Positions 10,958 through 22,830 of a DNA stretch of 64,000 nt are shown here, piece by piece. Made by a program: the position numbers and the translations under genes. The notes under the pieces were generated by a model. It did no database searches. It was given only the letters and a program-made list of their open reading frames with translations, and was not told the origin of the DNA. Within the stretch, counting starts at the first letter, position 1. The number at the start of each line of letters is the position of its first letter. The DNA comes from Rhynchopus euleeides (Eukaryota > Euglenozoa > Diplonemea > Diplonemida > Diplonemidae), in assembly GCA_963210315.1 (NCBI GenBank), contig OY723297.1:1984001-2048000 (forward strand), given 5' to 3'.

Positions 10958-11401
10958 CAGTGGTGGCTGCGTACGCGTACGCAGCGTGATTTTCAGAAAG
11001 TGCGTACGGCGTACGCGTACGCGTACGCGTACCGCGCTGCGTACGGCAGTCTATGGAGCACAGGAGACGGCCATGGCCACACACCAAATCCGACAGTCGA
11101 ACTCAGGTGTACCAGGGGCAGCCTTCGAGCCTTCCAGTCGGAACTGGTACCTTTTGCAGTATGCTTGCGGGTGTACTTGCAGGTGTTGCGAGTTATTCGC
11201 CACGTGCGCGTCAAGGAACCATCGGTGAAAGGCAGGGACAAAGGCCAGGTCCCAGCCACCCGCTGGGTGGCCTACTGTGTGCTGAGAGACCAGGAATACC
11301 AGCCGTACGCAAAATCTGCGTACGCGTACGCAGCGCGATTTTCAGAAAGTGCGTACGGCGTACGCGTACGCGTACCGTACGGCCGTACGCTGCCACCACT
11401 G
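10958..11401. mobile_element. Element G: hAT-like non-autonomous element
   Basis: A 444-bp unit with TIR CAGTGGTGGC at 10958 and GCCACCACTG ending at 11401, flanked on both sides by an exact 8-bp direct repeat CCCTAGGG. CAG-type ends plus an 8-bp duplication are the signature of hAT transposons. The subterminal DNA is a lattice of GCGTACGC repeats (10970-11035 and 11305-11390). The centre, about 11045-11300, is unique and non-coding as far as I can see. It landed at the left edge of element H. Confidence 0.8.
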
Positions 11402-11404
11402 CCC

Positions 11405-12563
11405 TAGGGGGGGGTCACTGGGGGGGGACAAACCCCAAAATTCCACTTTCCCTCGGAGGTCATTTTTGGGCCAAAAAAATATGAAAAACCGGTCCAGAAT
11501 GTGTCGGAACCCGGAAATACCCCCACTACAACATGATCTGTGGCCTTGTTACCCTCTCAGACCCCATCCTAATTTTCCATACCACAACTTGTACCTTGCC
11601 TACCCCCCGTGGGCAAGGTCTCGTCGCGATCAACATGCAATGGGCCAAGAAAAGCTCTGTTCCACCCTTCAAAGCTGCCGGGAGGTTCCTGTGGAGTCTA
11701 TCGGAACAGCGGTGCAAGCCCTGCTGTGAGATGGCGGTGCTGCAGGTCGCAGATATCGCACAAGAAGGTACCTACCGGTTGTTGTACCGGAAGCACACCG
11801 TGGTGAAGGTGCAGCACAGGTGGCACGGTTGCCCCTGTACGAACACATACTCCACTGCAGCGCTCGCACCCTAGTGCTGACGTGAGCCGAGGTCGGTGTG
11901 GATCGAATTCTAACAGGTGTGGTGCACGACTGGCTGGAGGGTCTCCTCTCGTCAGTGACAGTACAGCTGATCAGCCGCTTTCAGTGTACAGCCTCAACGG
12001 TGACTGCACTCGCACAGGTCAACGCAAGCGGAATAGTGAATACTGAGGTGGGGAAATCCTCCTGTACCCTCGGCAGAGGATGTGCGCGCATTTGCGAAGC
12101 TACCGCGTCCCCAGACAACTGCCCAGGAAGCGTTCTGGGAGATACTTGACCCACAAACAGGGCGAGATCCGCAGCTTCCTGGGAAGGCAACGGAGTGCTG
12201 AATTGATGGATCGCGCCGAGGAGAGCGGGCTCCACCAGGATGAATTCACCATACTTGAGCTCCAGGAGAACCTCCTGGACGATATGCATGCGGAACTTGA
12301 TACAATGCCTCTCCCAGTGGTTGTAGTCAAAAAATGACGAAGCCACGCTACTACCCCGAGGTACAAGTTCTGGTAGGAAAAATAAAAATGGGCGAAAAAT
12401 GCCTTCCCGGGTGTCAAAAATCACCGAAATGGGCCTAAAACCTGTTTTCCACCACATATCGGCCTACAGATACCCAAAAATAGGCTCTCAGGGGGTCGGA
12501 ATGGGGGTGTCGGAAAAATTGCTGTTTGTCTACCACTTTTCCTTAGCAGTGACCCCCCCCCTA
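11405..12563. mobile_element. Element H: 1.16-kb TIR element related to F
   Basis: The left end is TAGGGGGGGGTCACTG and the right end is the complement, finishing CTA at 12563. Both ends carry an ACAAAC block a short distance inside, as does F, and the length agrees with F to within a few bases. The interior has no convincing gene. Its left edge was the target of hAT-like element G, whose target duplication overlaps the terminal TAGGG. Confidence 0.65.
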
Positions 12564-14431
12564 CCCCCCCCCCCCCGCCCCCCACCACTACCCCTTCCTT
12601 CCCCTTCCGGTATACACCAGACCTTTGCGGCTCGGACTGCCGGAGGGTTGCTTTAGACATTCTGACCCCCTCCCCTCCTCATGCAACCAAGAGCACGATG
12701 ACTCATCCAGGGACATGCGTCCCTCTTTGTGTGTGCCGGATATGTTTTACTGTGGGTGACACAGGTGTGGATTTAGTCCCGAATCTGCATCGTCGGAGAG
12801 AGATGGGGGGGTCGGGAGGGGGGTCCAGCCAGGCAAGGCAACCGCTTGTGTTAGCTTGTTTGGTCTGCTATCGTGCGTGCCCGGTGAGATCCGGAGAGGA
12901 GAGGGGAGAGAGGGGAGGGGGGTGCGGCGGTTTTCAAAGGTCTTGATCCACGCTGTATCATCTGCCCTCTCCCCCCACGACCCCCCCCCCCCCTATTGGC
13001 GTGAAATTTCGAAAAAAAAGTCTTCAATTCAAAAAAAAACCAACATTCACACCCACCCACCCCGCCCCTCCCCATTTTTATAGGCACGATCGCACACTCC
13101 CCCCCACCCCCAAAATATTTCGACACGTTTTTCGACATATTTTTCGACGCAGGTAGTAGGAAGGGGTTGCGTATGCCAGTCTGAGTTCTAAGAGCGGTAC
13201 ACGTGTTGTTTGTGCTGGTTCATACTCGTCGTTTGTCAAAGAAGTGAAAGAGCTGGAAATGGTGATTCATTTTTTTTTTGCGCATACACACAGCAAGCTT
13301 CTGCCCTCGACGGGCTGGGGAGGGGGCGGTGAGGGCAGCGAGGGCCTGGGGTCGGGGGTGGAGGTGGGATATCGTCAGAGTTGCAAGGGTGAAAGGGTAC
13401 CGCAACGCTTCCAACCCGTTACAGCCCCTCCGGTGGTGTGACGGGGTGGGTGGGTGTCTGTGTCTGTGTATGGTGTACGGGGTTACTACGGCGAGGGGGA
13501 GGGGGGGGGGTGGGGAGAAAAAACCCCCCTCCGGCAAGTTTGAAATGCCGAAAATTTTGTTCTGCCGGTGTCCATCTCCGCTCCCCCATCCGACCCTCCT
13601 TTTTTTTTTCTCTCTTTCTTCCCTCTCCCCCCCCGCTTTCACGCAAAAGAAGAGGAACGGGACGTATGTGCAGAGTCTTTATATCGGACATACCGCACAA
13701 CAATTCTTTGAAACGAACACCGGAACCTAATCAAGACACACGCACGCCTGATAGGGGAAGGGGGGGTGGGGAAAACTCAGGCAGCGCAGGTGGTGGCACA
13801 CTCGAAACAGGAGGGGAAACCCCCCCGAGGACTTCGAATGGGGGGCGGGGGGAGTGTGGGGCTGTGTTGAAAGGACAGAACCGAATCTGCTCTGCAAAAC
13901 AAAACGATGCCACCGGCCCTGGCTTTCCCGGACGTCAGGTTGGGTGGTTGAAGAAACCCCCCCCCCCCAAAAAAAAATGATAACAATAAAACCATTATTG
14001 CGTGCAGTCATTGCAGTCACTGCCCTATTCATATCGCGCTTTGGGATGGTCGTCGACACAACAAGCGACAAAAAACCCACCCGGGGAGGGGGGGGGGGGC
14101 AGTGGCTGGGGTAATTTTCTGGGGGGTCGCTTACAGCCCCGGGGGGGGGGGGGGGGGGGGGGGCTGGCGTGCAGGGTGCAGGCAGCGCGCGCAAATGCGG
14201 CCTGTTTCCGGGTGCCCGCGCGCTGCCGGCGACCGTGCACCCGAGGTGCACGGTTTGGGCTGAATCTGGGTGACGTACGAGTAGGGCTCCCACCCTGAAA
14301 ATGGGCTATCTGCGGTCACTCCAGGTACCTGACATCAGGGGGGGTCCTTTCCTACAGGTGCGGGAGGTAGCCAGTGTACCCCCCCTGTCCCCCACTTTGC
14401 GAGGGACCCCCCCCCCCCCCCGACCAGGGTG
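12564..14431. other. Homopolymer-rich intergenic DNA
   Basis: C, G and A runs with short unique patches. Frames on either strand are low-complexity and unsupported. Nothing resembling an RNA gene was seen. Confidence 0.5.
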
Positions 14432-15475
14432 CACGGTGGGATCTTGTAAATTTTACATGTATAACTACAAGTATATACATGTATTATACATGTATAATAC
14501 TTGCATGTCAACTATTATACATGTATAATACATGTATATGCCTGAAATATACATGTAAAATACATGTATATCAAGTAAAAATACATGTATAATACTTGCA
14601 TGTCAACTATTATACATGCATTTTTACTTGATATACATGTATTTTACATGTATATTTCATGCATTTACATGTATTTTACATGTATAATACTTGTCATGCA
14701 AGTATTATACATGTAAAATACTTGCATGACAAGTAAAATACATGTATAATACTTGCATGACAAGTAAAATACTTGCATGCAAGTAAAATACATGTATTTT
14801 ACTTGCATGCAGGTATTTTACTTGTCATGCAAGTATTTTACATGTATAATACTTGCATGACAAGTATTATACATGTATAATACATGTAAATGCATGAAAT
14901 ATACATGTAAAATACATGTATATCAAGTAAAAATACATGTATAATACTTGCATGTCAACTATTATACATGCATTTTTACTTGATATACATGTATTTTACA
15001 TGTATATTTCATGCATTTACATGTATTTTACATGTATAATACTTGTCATGCAAGTATTATACATGTAAAATACTTGCATGACAAGTAAAATACATGTATA
15101 ATACTTGCATGACAAGTAAAATACTTGCATGCAAGTAAAATACATGTATTTTACTTGCATGCAGGTATTTTACTTGTCATGCAAGTATTTTACATGTATA
15201 ATACTTGCATGACAAGTATTATACATGTATAATACATGTAAATGCATGAAATATACATGTAAAATACATGTATATCAAGTAAAAATACATGTATAATAGT
15301 TGACATGCAAGTATTATACATGTATTTTTACTTGATATACATGTATTTTACATGTATATTTCAGGCATATACATGTATTATACATGTATAATAGTTGACA
15401 TGCAAGTATTATACATGTATAATACATGTATTATACTTGTAGTTATACATGTAAAATTTACAAGATCCCACCGTG
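14432..15475. mobile_element. Element J: CACGGTGG-ended palindromic lattice
   Basis: A 1044-bp element bounded by CACGGTGGGATCTTG at 14432 and its complement ending at 15475. The TIR runs on through TAAATTTTACATG. The entire interior is built from interleaved palindromes, mainly ATACATGTAT, CTTGCATGCAAG and ACTTG-TCATG-CAAGT variants, with a 357-bp tandem repeat (about 14573-14930 and 14931-15287). It has no coding capacity. The end shared with B and C makes it a likely non-autonomous relative. No clear 5-bp target duplication is visible. Confidence 0.75.
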
Positions 15476-15557
15476 TGGGGGTCACCCAAAATTTCGAGGA
15501 AATCCTGGTGTCACCCTGAAAACCTGGGTCGCCAGCCTGACCTCAGCCCGCGGGGAG

Positions 15558-15591
<34 letters not shown>

Positions 15592-16253
15592 CCAGCCCCC
15601 TGCTTACAGTACCCCGGCGTTAAGCCAGCCACTGGGGGGGGTGAGGAGGATGGGGGAATGTCGGGGCCTCGACTCTGTACCAAAAAAAAGTGTCAGTGTG
15701 GCACCTATTTTGTTAGGAAGCTCAGTTCTCTGCACTTTGGGGGCCCGAGGCCCACAGCTCCCTCCTCCCCGTCCCACCCCCCCGGGGACCCCCCCTGCCT
15801 TCCCACGCGCACACACACACACACGAAATAAATATTATTGACCAGGAAAGGAGTTTGACCCAAAGCCGATGTCCTGATGTCCTGTAGCGGGGATGGGGGT
15901 GGGGTGTGGGCGTGTATGGGGTGGTGGGGGCACAGGGTAGGGCTCTGGCCTTGCCACACAGTCTTACTCGAATCTTTTTACCGGATGAGGTTTGCTCGCT
16001 CGCAAAAAGCCCCCCCCCCCCCGTTCCTGAAACCCCCCCCCCCTCGGATTGGTTTTGCCTGGATGGCTGACAGTGTCGAAGGATAGAGGGGGGGGGCAGC
16101 CAATGACAGCATCCACAACAAGGCTGTGTTGTCCGGGCTTTGGCACACCTTCGGGTTTTGTGTTGCGTTGGCCTGTTGACTTCGACTCCACAATTGCTCA
16201 CTATCACATGCACCCACCATGGGCCTACTGCTAGGTATCGGGGCTGCGACACG
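15476..16253. other. Upstream region of the KH-domain gene
   Basis: C-run-rich DNA with a poly-C tract near 15560-15590 and an ACACAC tract near 15812. No gene is seen. The last stretch before the ATG contains a pyrimidine-rich segment and CTGCTAG 20-30 bases upstream of the start, which could be a splice acceptor for a leader. Confidence 0.4.
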
Positions 16254-19200
16254 ATGGCCGACGCCACCCCCTCGAAGAAGTATGAGCATGTGCGTGATGA
16301 GGCAGTGCAGAAGCAGCTGATGCGTGTCGGGGAGCTCAACCAGCAGATCCGCGACAAGAAGCAGGACCTGAAGGCGAAGCGTGACGAGCTGGACGAGAAC
16401 CGGCAGAAGGACAAGCCGGAGATGGAGGAGGAGCTGCACCACCTGGAGGTCAAGCGCCAACGCCTGTTCGATGAGAAGGACAAGCTGCACTCCAAGATTA
16501 CCATCTCCCACGCGGAACAGCTGGAGCGCCTGAAGCGCGACAAGGAGGTGGACGAGCGCGTCGACCTGATGCGCCGCAGGCGCCCCCTCAACGACGAGCT
16601 GTCGTTGATCAAGCAGCGCATCTCCGACTACACTGACAAGGCGGGTCTGCTGAATGAGCAGGTCACCCGTGCCCAGGCAACAGCCCCCAAGAAGGGCGTC
16701 GACGAGCTCACGAAGGAGGCGAAGGTGACGCACGACAAGCTGCAGAAGGCGCAGGGGACGAAGGTTGAGGCCAACATCGCCAAGGCAATGCGCGAGCACA
16801 AGGCTGTGCAGGCGCAGCTCGACGCAGCACAGCGTGTGAAGAACCTGCAGGACGAGTTCCTCTCCACGGCGAAGGCGACGGAGAACCTGGAGGTTAACCG
16901 CGTGAAGAAGCTGAAGGAGATCGATGACGCAAACAAGCGCATCGACGACCTGACCGCGAAGCTTGCCCTCAAGTCGCCTGAGGAGATGGCGGCCGAGCGT
17001 GACGAGCGCACCAAGACCCGTGTTAAGGTGACGGCACAGATCGCCGAGAAGCAGAAGGAAATCTTCGCGCTGAAGCAGGTATGTGACACTCATCAACGTG
17101 ACAGGCAGACACGGCCCGGTTCTGTATACCGCACGCAACGCCCTGCCACAGGAGAAGGAGGCCATCCACCAGAAGTACAGGAGCGACGAGGGCAACATGC
17201 AGAAGATCGCTTTGGTATGTTCCTCCGGCAGTGCATCTGCACCATGCTGTCTCACGATGCACACCCTGCACCATCCTCCCCACTGCAGTCCAAGGAGGTG
17301 GACGCGCTCGTCGCCGAGCGCAACACTGTGGAGGAGACCATCCCCACGGAGACCGTCAAGGACGTGGATGTGCAGTGCATCCCGGAGCTGGTGGGGAAGG
17401 CTGGTGCCAACCTGCAGCAGGTGGAGAGCGACTTCGGCGTGGTGATCGACATCCACCGCCAAGAGAAGGAGATCATCGTGCGTGGTAGCGACAGTGCTGA
17501 GTGCGCTGATTTCATCCGCCAGTTCATGGAGGAGGCGCGGAAGAACATGGTATGGTCGGCAGGCCTGTTCCTAACTTTCTGGGCTCCCGACGAAAAAGTG
17601 GGTTGATAGGGTCGTTGAGAGGGGATCATAGAAAAATATAAGCGATGTTGCTCGCCGGGGGGATTGGGGCTATGTGAGTTGCTATCCCCAACGTATCGCT
17701 TGATTGATACGAAACAGACGGACCCAGGAGCCCACTTTCTCTATCTTCGCTGAGCGCATCCATTGGGGCACCTCATGCCCTCACCAACCACACCCTTGTC
17801 CGCGAGTTGGATTGCCTTCTTGAGTCCAGGGAAGCTATGTGTTGTGTGTCATGTATTGTATGTCATTCAGCTCCAGCCGATCGGCTGACGTGATCGCAGG
17901 TTCTCACCAGAAACAGCCGTCAGACCGCGTCATATATGCATGGCTGGCACAGGGACATCTCAGCACACCACATCACAACACAGTTCTCGGTGACGGAGAC
18001 GATTGACCTTGACTGTGCCGGTGAGTTCATCGGCACTCACGGCTCGAACATCCAGTCTCTCCAGACCAAGGTATGTCCAGAGGTGTCTTGCATCCCGTTG
18101 CCATCGGACCCGATACACCCCGTACAACAATGCGGACTGCTGTTGCAGCACACACATGGTGCCCCCCTTGAAACTCAACACTACGCTTGGCATCCACCTC
18201 CCTCCGCACGCAGTCTGGCGCCAACATCAACTTCTCCCGCGAAACGGGTGAGGTGGAGATTCTGGGCACGAAGGACGCCGTGCAGTTTGCGCAGGAGCTC
18301 GTGGCGGCATTCAAGGCTGAGTCATTCAAGGACGAGATGAAGTACCCGAAGTCCGTGGGTATGTCTTCATTGCAATCGGCAGTGCAATTCCCGACCACCT
18401 GAGCAGACTGTGTGGAGGCAGGCCCAGAGCCCGCTGTGCTACCTAACACACAACATGTGTCCCTGAGTGGGGTGGGCCAATCTCTGAATCTCTCTTCGCT
18501 CTCGTACCCCACACACCACACCCCACCCTCTTGCAGACAAGATCATGCGCCCCCGCCTGATGAAGCAGTGGCAGGAGGACTTCCACTGCCGCCTGATCCG
18601 CGTGGACCCCCCGACGCAGACCATCACGATCCGCGGTAAGGAGGAGGACGTGAAGAACGCCAAGAAGGGCATTGAGGAGTTCGTCTCCACCACTGCTGAG
18701 GTGCGCATCCCCCACAACGTCAGCACCGCTGCCATCATCGGGGCGGGCGGGTCTGTCGTGCGGCAGATCGAGTCGGTGACGGGCTGCATCCTCGACGTGA
18801 GCGAGACGGTTGTTCTCATTGCCGGCACGGAGGAGGCTGTGGCGAAGGGCCGCGAGGTCGTGGAGGCAAAGATCCGTGACAACGTGTCGGAGGAGATCAA
18901 GGTGCCGTACAACAAGAAGCTCCACAGCTACCTCACCCGCCGCCGCACCCCGAAGGCCGGCCACGCCGACCCCAACGCCGAGAAAAAGGAGGAGGAGCCG
19001 AAGGAGGGCGAGGAGGAGAAGAAGGAGGAGGAGAAGGATGAGAAGGCGAACGGGGAGGCATCCCCCTCGGCTTCGCCCACCTCGCAGAGGCCCATCGCGC
19101 CCGACGCGTGCCTCCTGGAGGTGCTGCGTGTGAAGCACGGCTGCTTCCAGGCGCGTGCGGACCTTGCCTCCAACACGGTGTGGCTGCGTGGGCCCACCGA

Positions 19201-19747
19201 GAAGGTGCAGCGCCTCGAGGCGGAGCTGCGGAAGTCGATGCGTTTCGAGGGCCTGGAGCGCTCCGTGCAGGAGCTGCCGGGTGCCTTCCACCGCTACCTC
19301 ACCGCCAACATGCTGCCGCGTGGGGCGAAGGGGATGAAGATGCGCATCGACCCCGTGCGTGACATCGAGGGTGTGACGGAGGTGCTGGTCGACCCGCGTG
19401 GCGAGACGCGCAAGGTGGAGATCATCGGGACGGAGGAGGGTGTGAAGGCGGCGAAGGACCGTCTGGGCAACCTGCTTGCGGCGGGGCAGAACCGCAGCCG
19501 CGTGTTCGAGGTGGAGGCGGGCAAGATCGGGCGCCTGCTCGGGCCCCGCGGGCAGAACGTCACCGACATCGAGGAGCAGTTCAAGGTCATGCTCGTGGTG
19601 CCGCGCGACACCCGGCAGATGGGCCGTGACGAGCCTGTCGGCATCACCACCTTCGCCACCGCGCCCCCCCCGGAGGGTGTGGCCCTGCAGGACCACCTGG
19701 CGGGTGTGGAGAAGGCCGCGCGCGACGCCATTGACGGGGCGTACTGA
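16254..19747 (+). CDS. Multi-KH RNA-binding protein with N-terminal Bfr1-like coiled coil
   Basis: Six exons: 16254-17078, 17152-17214, 17289-17549, 17984-18070, 18214-18358 and 18537-19747, giving about 863 residues. Introns begin GTATGT (GTATGG once) and end CAG; frames join cleanly. Residues 1-295 are a highly charged coiled coil. KH modules follow: about 322-378 (GKAGANL loop), 388-450 (GTHGSNI), 516-575 (GAGGSVV), a divergent one near 700-770 and one at 781-850 (GPRGQNV). A Glu/Lys linker lies at about 613-650. Arrays of KH domains bind RNA and ribosomes in vigilin/Scp160. The coiled coil resembles Bfr1, which in yeast partners Scp160; that part rests on composition and layout. The likely place of action is the cytoplasm or ER-bound polysomes. 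The 434-nt third intron is the least certain. Confidence 0.8.
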
Positions 19748-19938
19748 GCATCTCTCACAGTTTCTCCCTCCATGGGTCAGGGTAGGGTAGGGTCGGGCTC
19801 GCAGCTTGCTCGTTGGGTTGTCGACACGACACGGTTGCCGCCTACCCTCCCCCTCCACACACCCCATCCGGCGGGAGGACACACCTATAAAAATACAACC
19901 CCTCGAAAGGAGAGTCTGTCGTGCGACGCGCGAAAGGG

Positions 19939-22830
19939 TTAACCCTAGGTAGGCAGGGTTAACCCAACCCTAGGGTTAGGGTTAACCCAACCCAACCCTG
20001 ACCCTACCCAACCCTAAGGGTTAACCCTATACCCAACCCAACCCTAGGGTTAGGGTTAACCCAACCCAACCCTAGGGTTAGGGTTAACCCAACCCGACCC
20101 TAGGGTTAGGGTTAACCCTACACCCTACCCAACCCTAGGGTTAGGGTCAGGGTTAACCCTAGACCCAACCCAACCCTAGGGTTAGGGTCAGGGTTAACCC
20201 TAGACCCGACACAACCCTAGGGTTAGGGTTAACCCTATACCCCACCCAACCCTAGGGTTAGGGTTAGGGTTAACCCTATACCCAACCCTACCCTAGGGTT
20301 AGGGTTAGGGTTAACCCAAGACCCAACCCTACCCTAGGGTTAGGGTTAACCCTATACCCTACCCAACCCTAGGGTTAGGGTTGGGGTTAACCCTATACCC
20401 TACCCTCACCCTAGGGTTAGGGTTAACCCTAGACCCAACCCAACCCTAGGGTTAGGGTTCGGGTTAACCCTAGACCCAACCCAACCCTAGGGTTAGGGTT
20501 GGGGTTAACCCTATACCCTACCCAACCCTAGGGTTAGGGTCAGGGTTAACCCTAGACCCAACCCAACCCTAGGGTTAGGGTTAGGGTTAACCCTATACCC
20601 AACCCAACCCTAGGGTTAGGGTTAACCCAACCCAACCCTAGGGTTAGGGTTAACCCAACCCGACCCTAGGGTTAGGGTTAACCCTACACCCTACCCAACC
20701 CTAGGGTTAGGGTCAGGGTTAACCCTAGACCCAACCCAACCCTAGGGTTAGGGTCAGGGTTAACCCTAGACCCAACCCAACCCTAGGGTTAGGGTTGGGG
20801 TTAACCCTATACCCTACCCAACCCTAGGGTTAGGGTCAGGGTTAACCCTAGACCCAACCCAACCCTAGGGTTAGGGTTAGGGTTAACCCTATACCCAACC
20901 CAACCCTAGGGTTAGGGTTAACCCAACCCGACCCTAGGGTTAGGGTTAACCCTACACCCTACCCAACCCTAGGGTTAGGGTCAGGGTTAACCCTAGACCC
21001 AACCCAACCCTAGGGTTAGGGTCAGGGTTAACCCTAGACCCAACCCAACCCTAGGGTTAGGGTTGGGGTTAACCCTATACCCTACCCAACCCTAGGGTTA
21101 GGGTCAGGGTTAACCCTAGACCCGACACAACCCTAGGGTTAGGGTTAACCCTATACCCCACCCAACCCTAGGGTTAGGGTTAGGGTTAACCCTATACCCA
21201 ACCCTACCCTAGGGTTAGGGTTAGGGTTAACCCAAGACCCAACCCTACCCTAGGGTTAGGGTTAACCCTATACCCTACCCAACCCTAGGGTTAGGGTTGG
21301 GGTTAACCCTATACCCTACCCTCACCCTAGGGTTAGGGTTAACCCTATACCCAACCCAACCCTAGGGTTAGGGTTAACCCAAGACCCAACCCTACCCTAG
21401 GGTTAGGGTTAGGGTTAACCCTATACACAACCCAACCCTAGGGTTAGGGTTAACCCTATACCCTACCCAACCCGAGGGTTAGGGTTGGGGGTTAACCCAA
21501 GACCCTGCCCGACCCTAGGGTTAGGGTTCACCCTAGACCCAACCCTACCCTAGGGTTCGGGTTTGGGTCAGGGTGAACCCTAGACCCGACCCAACCCTCG
21601 GATCAGGGTTGGGGTTAACCCTATACCCTACCCTAACCCTAGGGTAGGGTCTAGGGTCAACCCTGACCCTAACCCTAGGGTTGGGTCAAGGGTTAACCCT
21701 AACCCTAGGGTTGGGTAGGGTCTAGGGTTAACCCTGACCCTAACCCTAGGGTTAGGGTAGGGTCTAGGGTCAACCCTGACCCTAACCCGAGGGTTGGGTA
21801 GGGTCTAGGGTTAACCCTAACCCTAACCCTAGGGTTAGGGTAGGGTCTAGGGTTAACCCTGACCCTAACCCTAGGGTTGGGTCAAGGGTTAACCCTAACC
21901 CTAGGGTTGGGTAGGGTCTAGGGTCAACCCTGACCCTAACCCTAGGGTTGGGTCAAGGGTTAACCCTAACCCTAACCCTAGGGTTGGGTAGGGTCTGGGG
22001 TCAACCCTGACCCTAACCCTAGGGTTGGGTCAAGGGTTAACCCTAACCCTAACCCTAGGGTTAGGGTAGGGTCTAGGGTTAACCTTGACCCTAACCCTAG
22101 GGTTGGGTAGGGTCTAGGGTCAACCCTGACCCTAACCCGAGGGTTCGGTAGGGTCTAGGGTTAACCCTAACCCTAACCCTAGGGTTGGGTCAAGGGTTAA
22201 CCCTAACCCTAACCCTAGGGTTAGGGTAGGGTCTAGGGTTAACCCTGACCCTAACCCTAGGGTTAGGGTAGGGTCTAGGGTCAACCCTAACCCTAGGGTT
22301 GGGTCAAGGGTTAACCCTAACCCTAGGGTTAGGGTAGGGTCTAGGGTCAACCCTGACCCTAACCCTAGGGTTGGGTAGGGTCTAGGGTCAACCCTGACCC
22401 TAACCCGAGGGTTGGGTAGGGTCTAGGGTTAACCCTAACCCTAACCCTAGGGTTAGGGTAGGGTCTAGGGTTAACCCTGACCCTAACCCTAGGGTTAGGG
22501 TAGGGTCTAGGGTCAACCCTAACCCTATCCCTAGGGTTGGGTCAAGGGTTAACCCTAACCCTAACCCTAGGGTTGGGTAGGGTCTAGGGTCAACCCTGAC
22601 CCTTACCCTAGGGTTGGGTAGGGTCTGGGGTCAACCCTGACCCTAACCCTTGGGTTGGGTTGGGTCTAGGATCAACCCTGGCCCTGACCCCTGGGTTGGG
22701 TAGGGTCGTGTTGGGTCGGGTTATGGGTACCCAACCCTCACCCTAGGGTAGGGTTGGGTCGGGTTGTGGGTACCCCCGACGTGCTGTAGGGTAGGGTAGG
22801 GTAGGGTAGGGTAGGGCCCCCCCCCCCCCC
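19939..22830. repeat. Interstitial telomere-like array with alternating orientation
   Basis: About 2.9 kb of TTAGGG/CCCTAA-related sequence. It does not run head to tail: GGGTTAGGG and AACCCTAACCC blocks alternate every 20-40 bases, giving palindromic junctions CCCTAGGG and GGGTTAACCC. Composite units of about 55-65 bp recur from 19950 to 21600; from 21640 a second type (GGGTAGGGTCTAGGGT with ACCCTGACCCTAACCC) takes over. The last part, 22785-22820, is a plain GGGTA repeat. Genes lie on both sides, so this is not a chromosome end. Confidence 0.9.

Noticed and set aside
10286-11407. 373-codon + strand frame
   Set aside because: It crosses simple-sequence DNA and the ends of three mobile elements; translation is poly-Pro and Ala-Tyr repeats from CGTACG.
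19939-22830. True telomere
   Set aside because: Repeats alternate in orientation and are flanked by genes on both sides.
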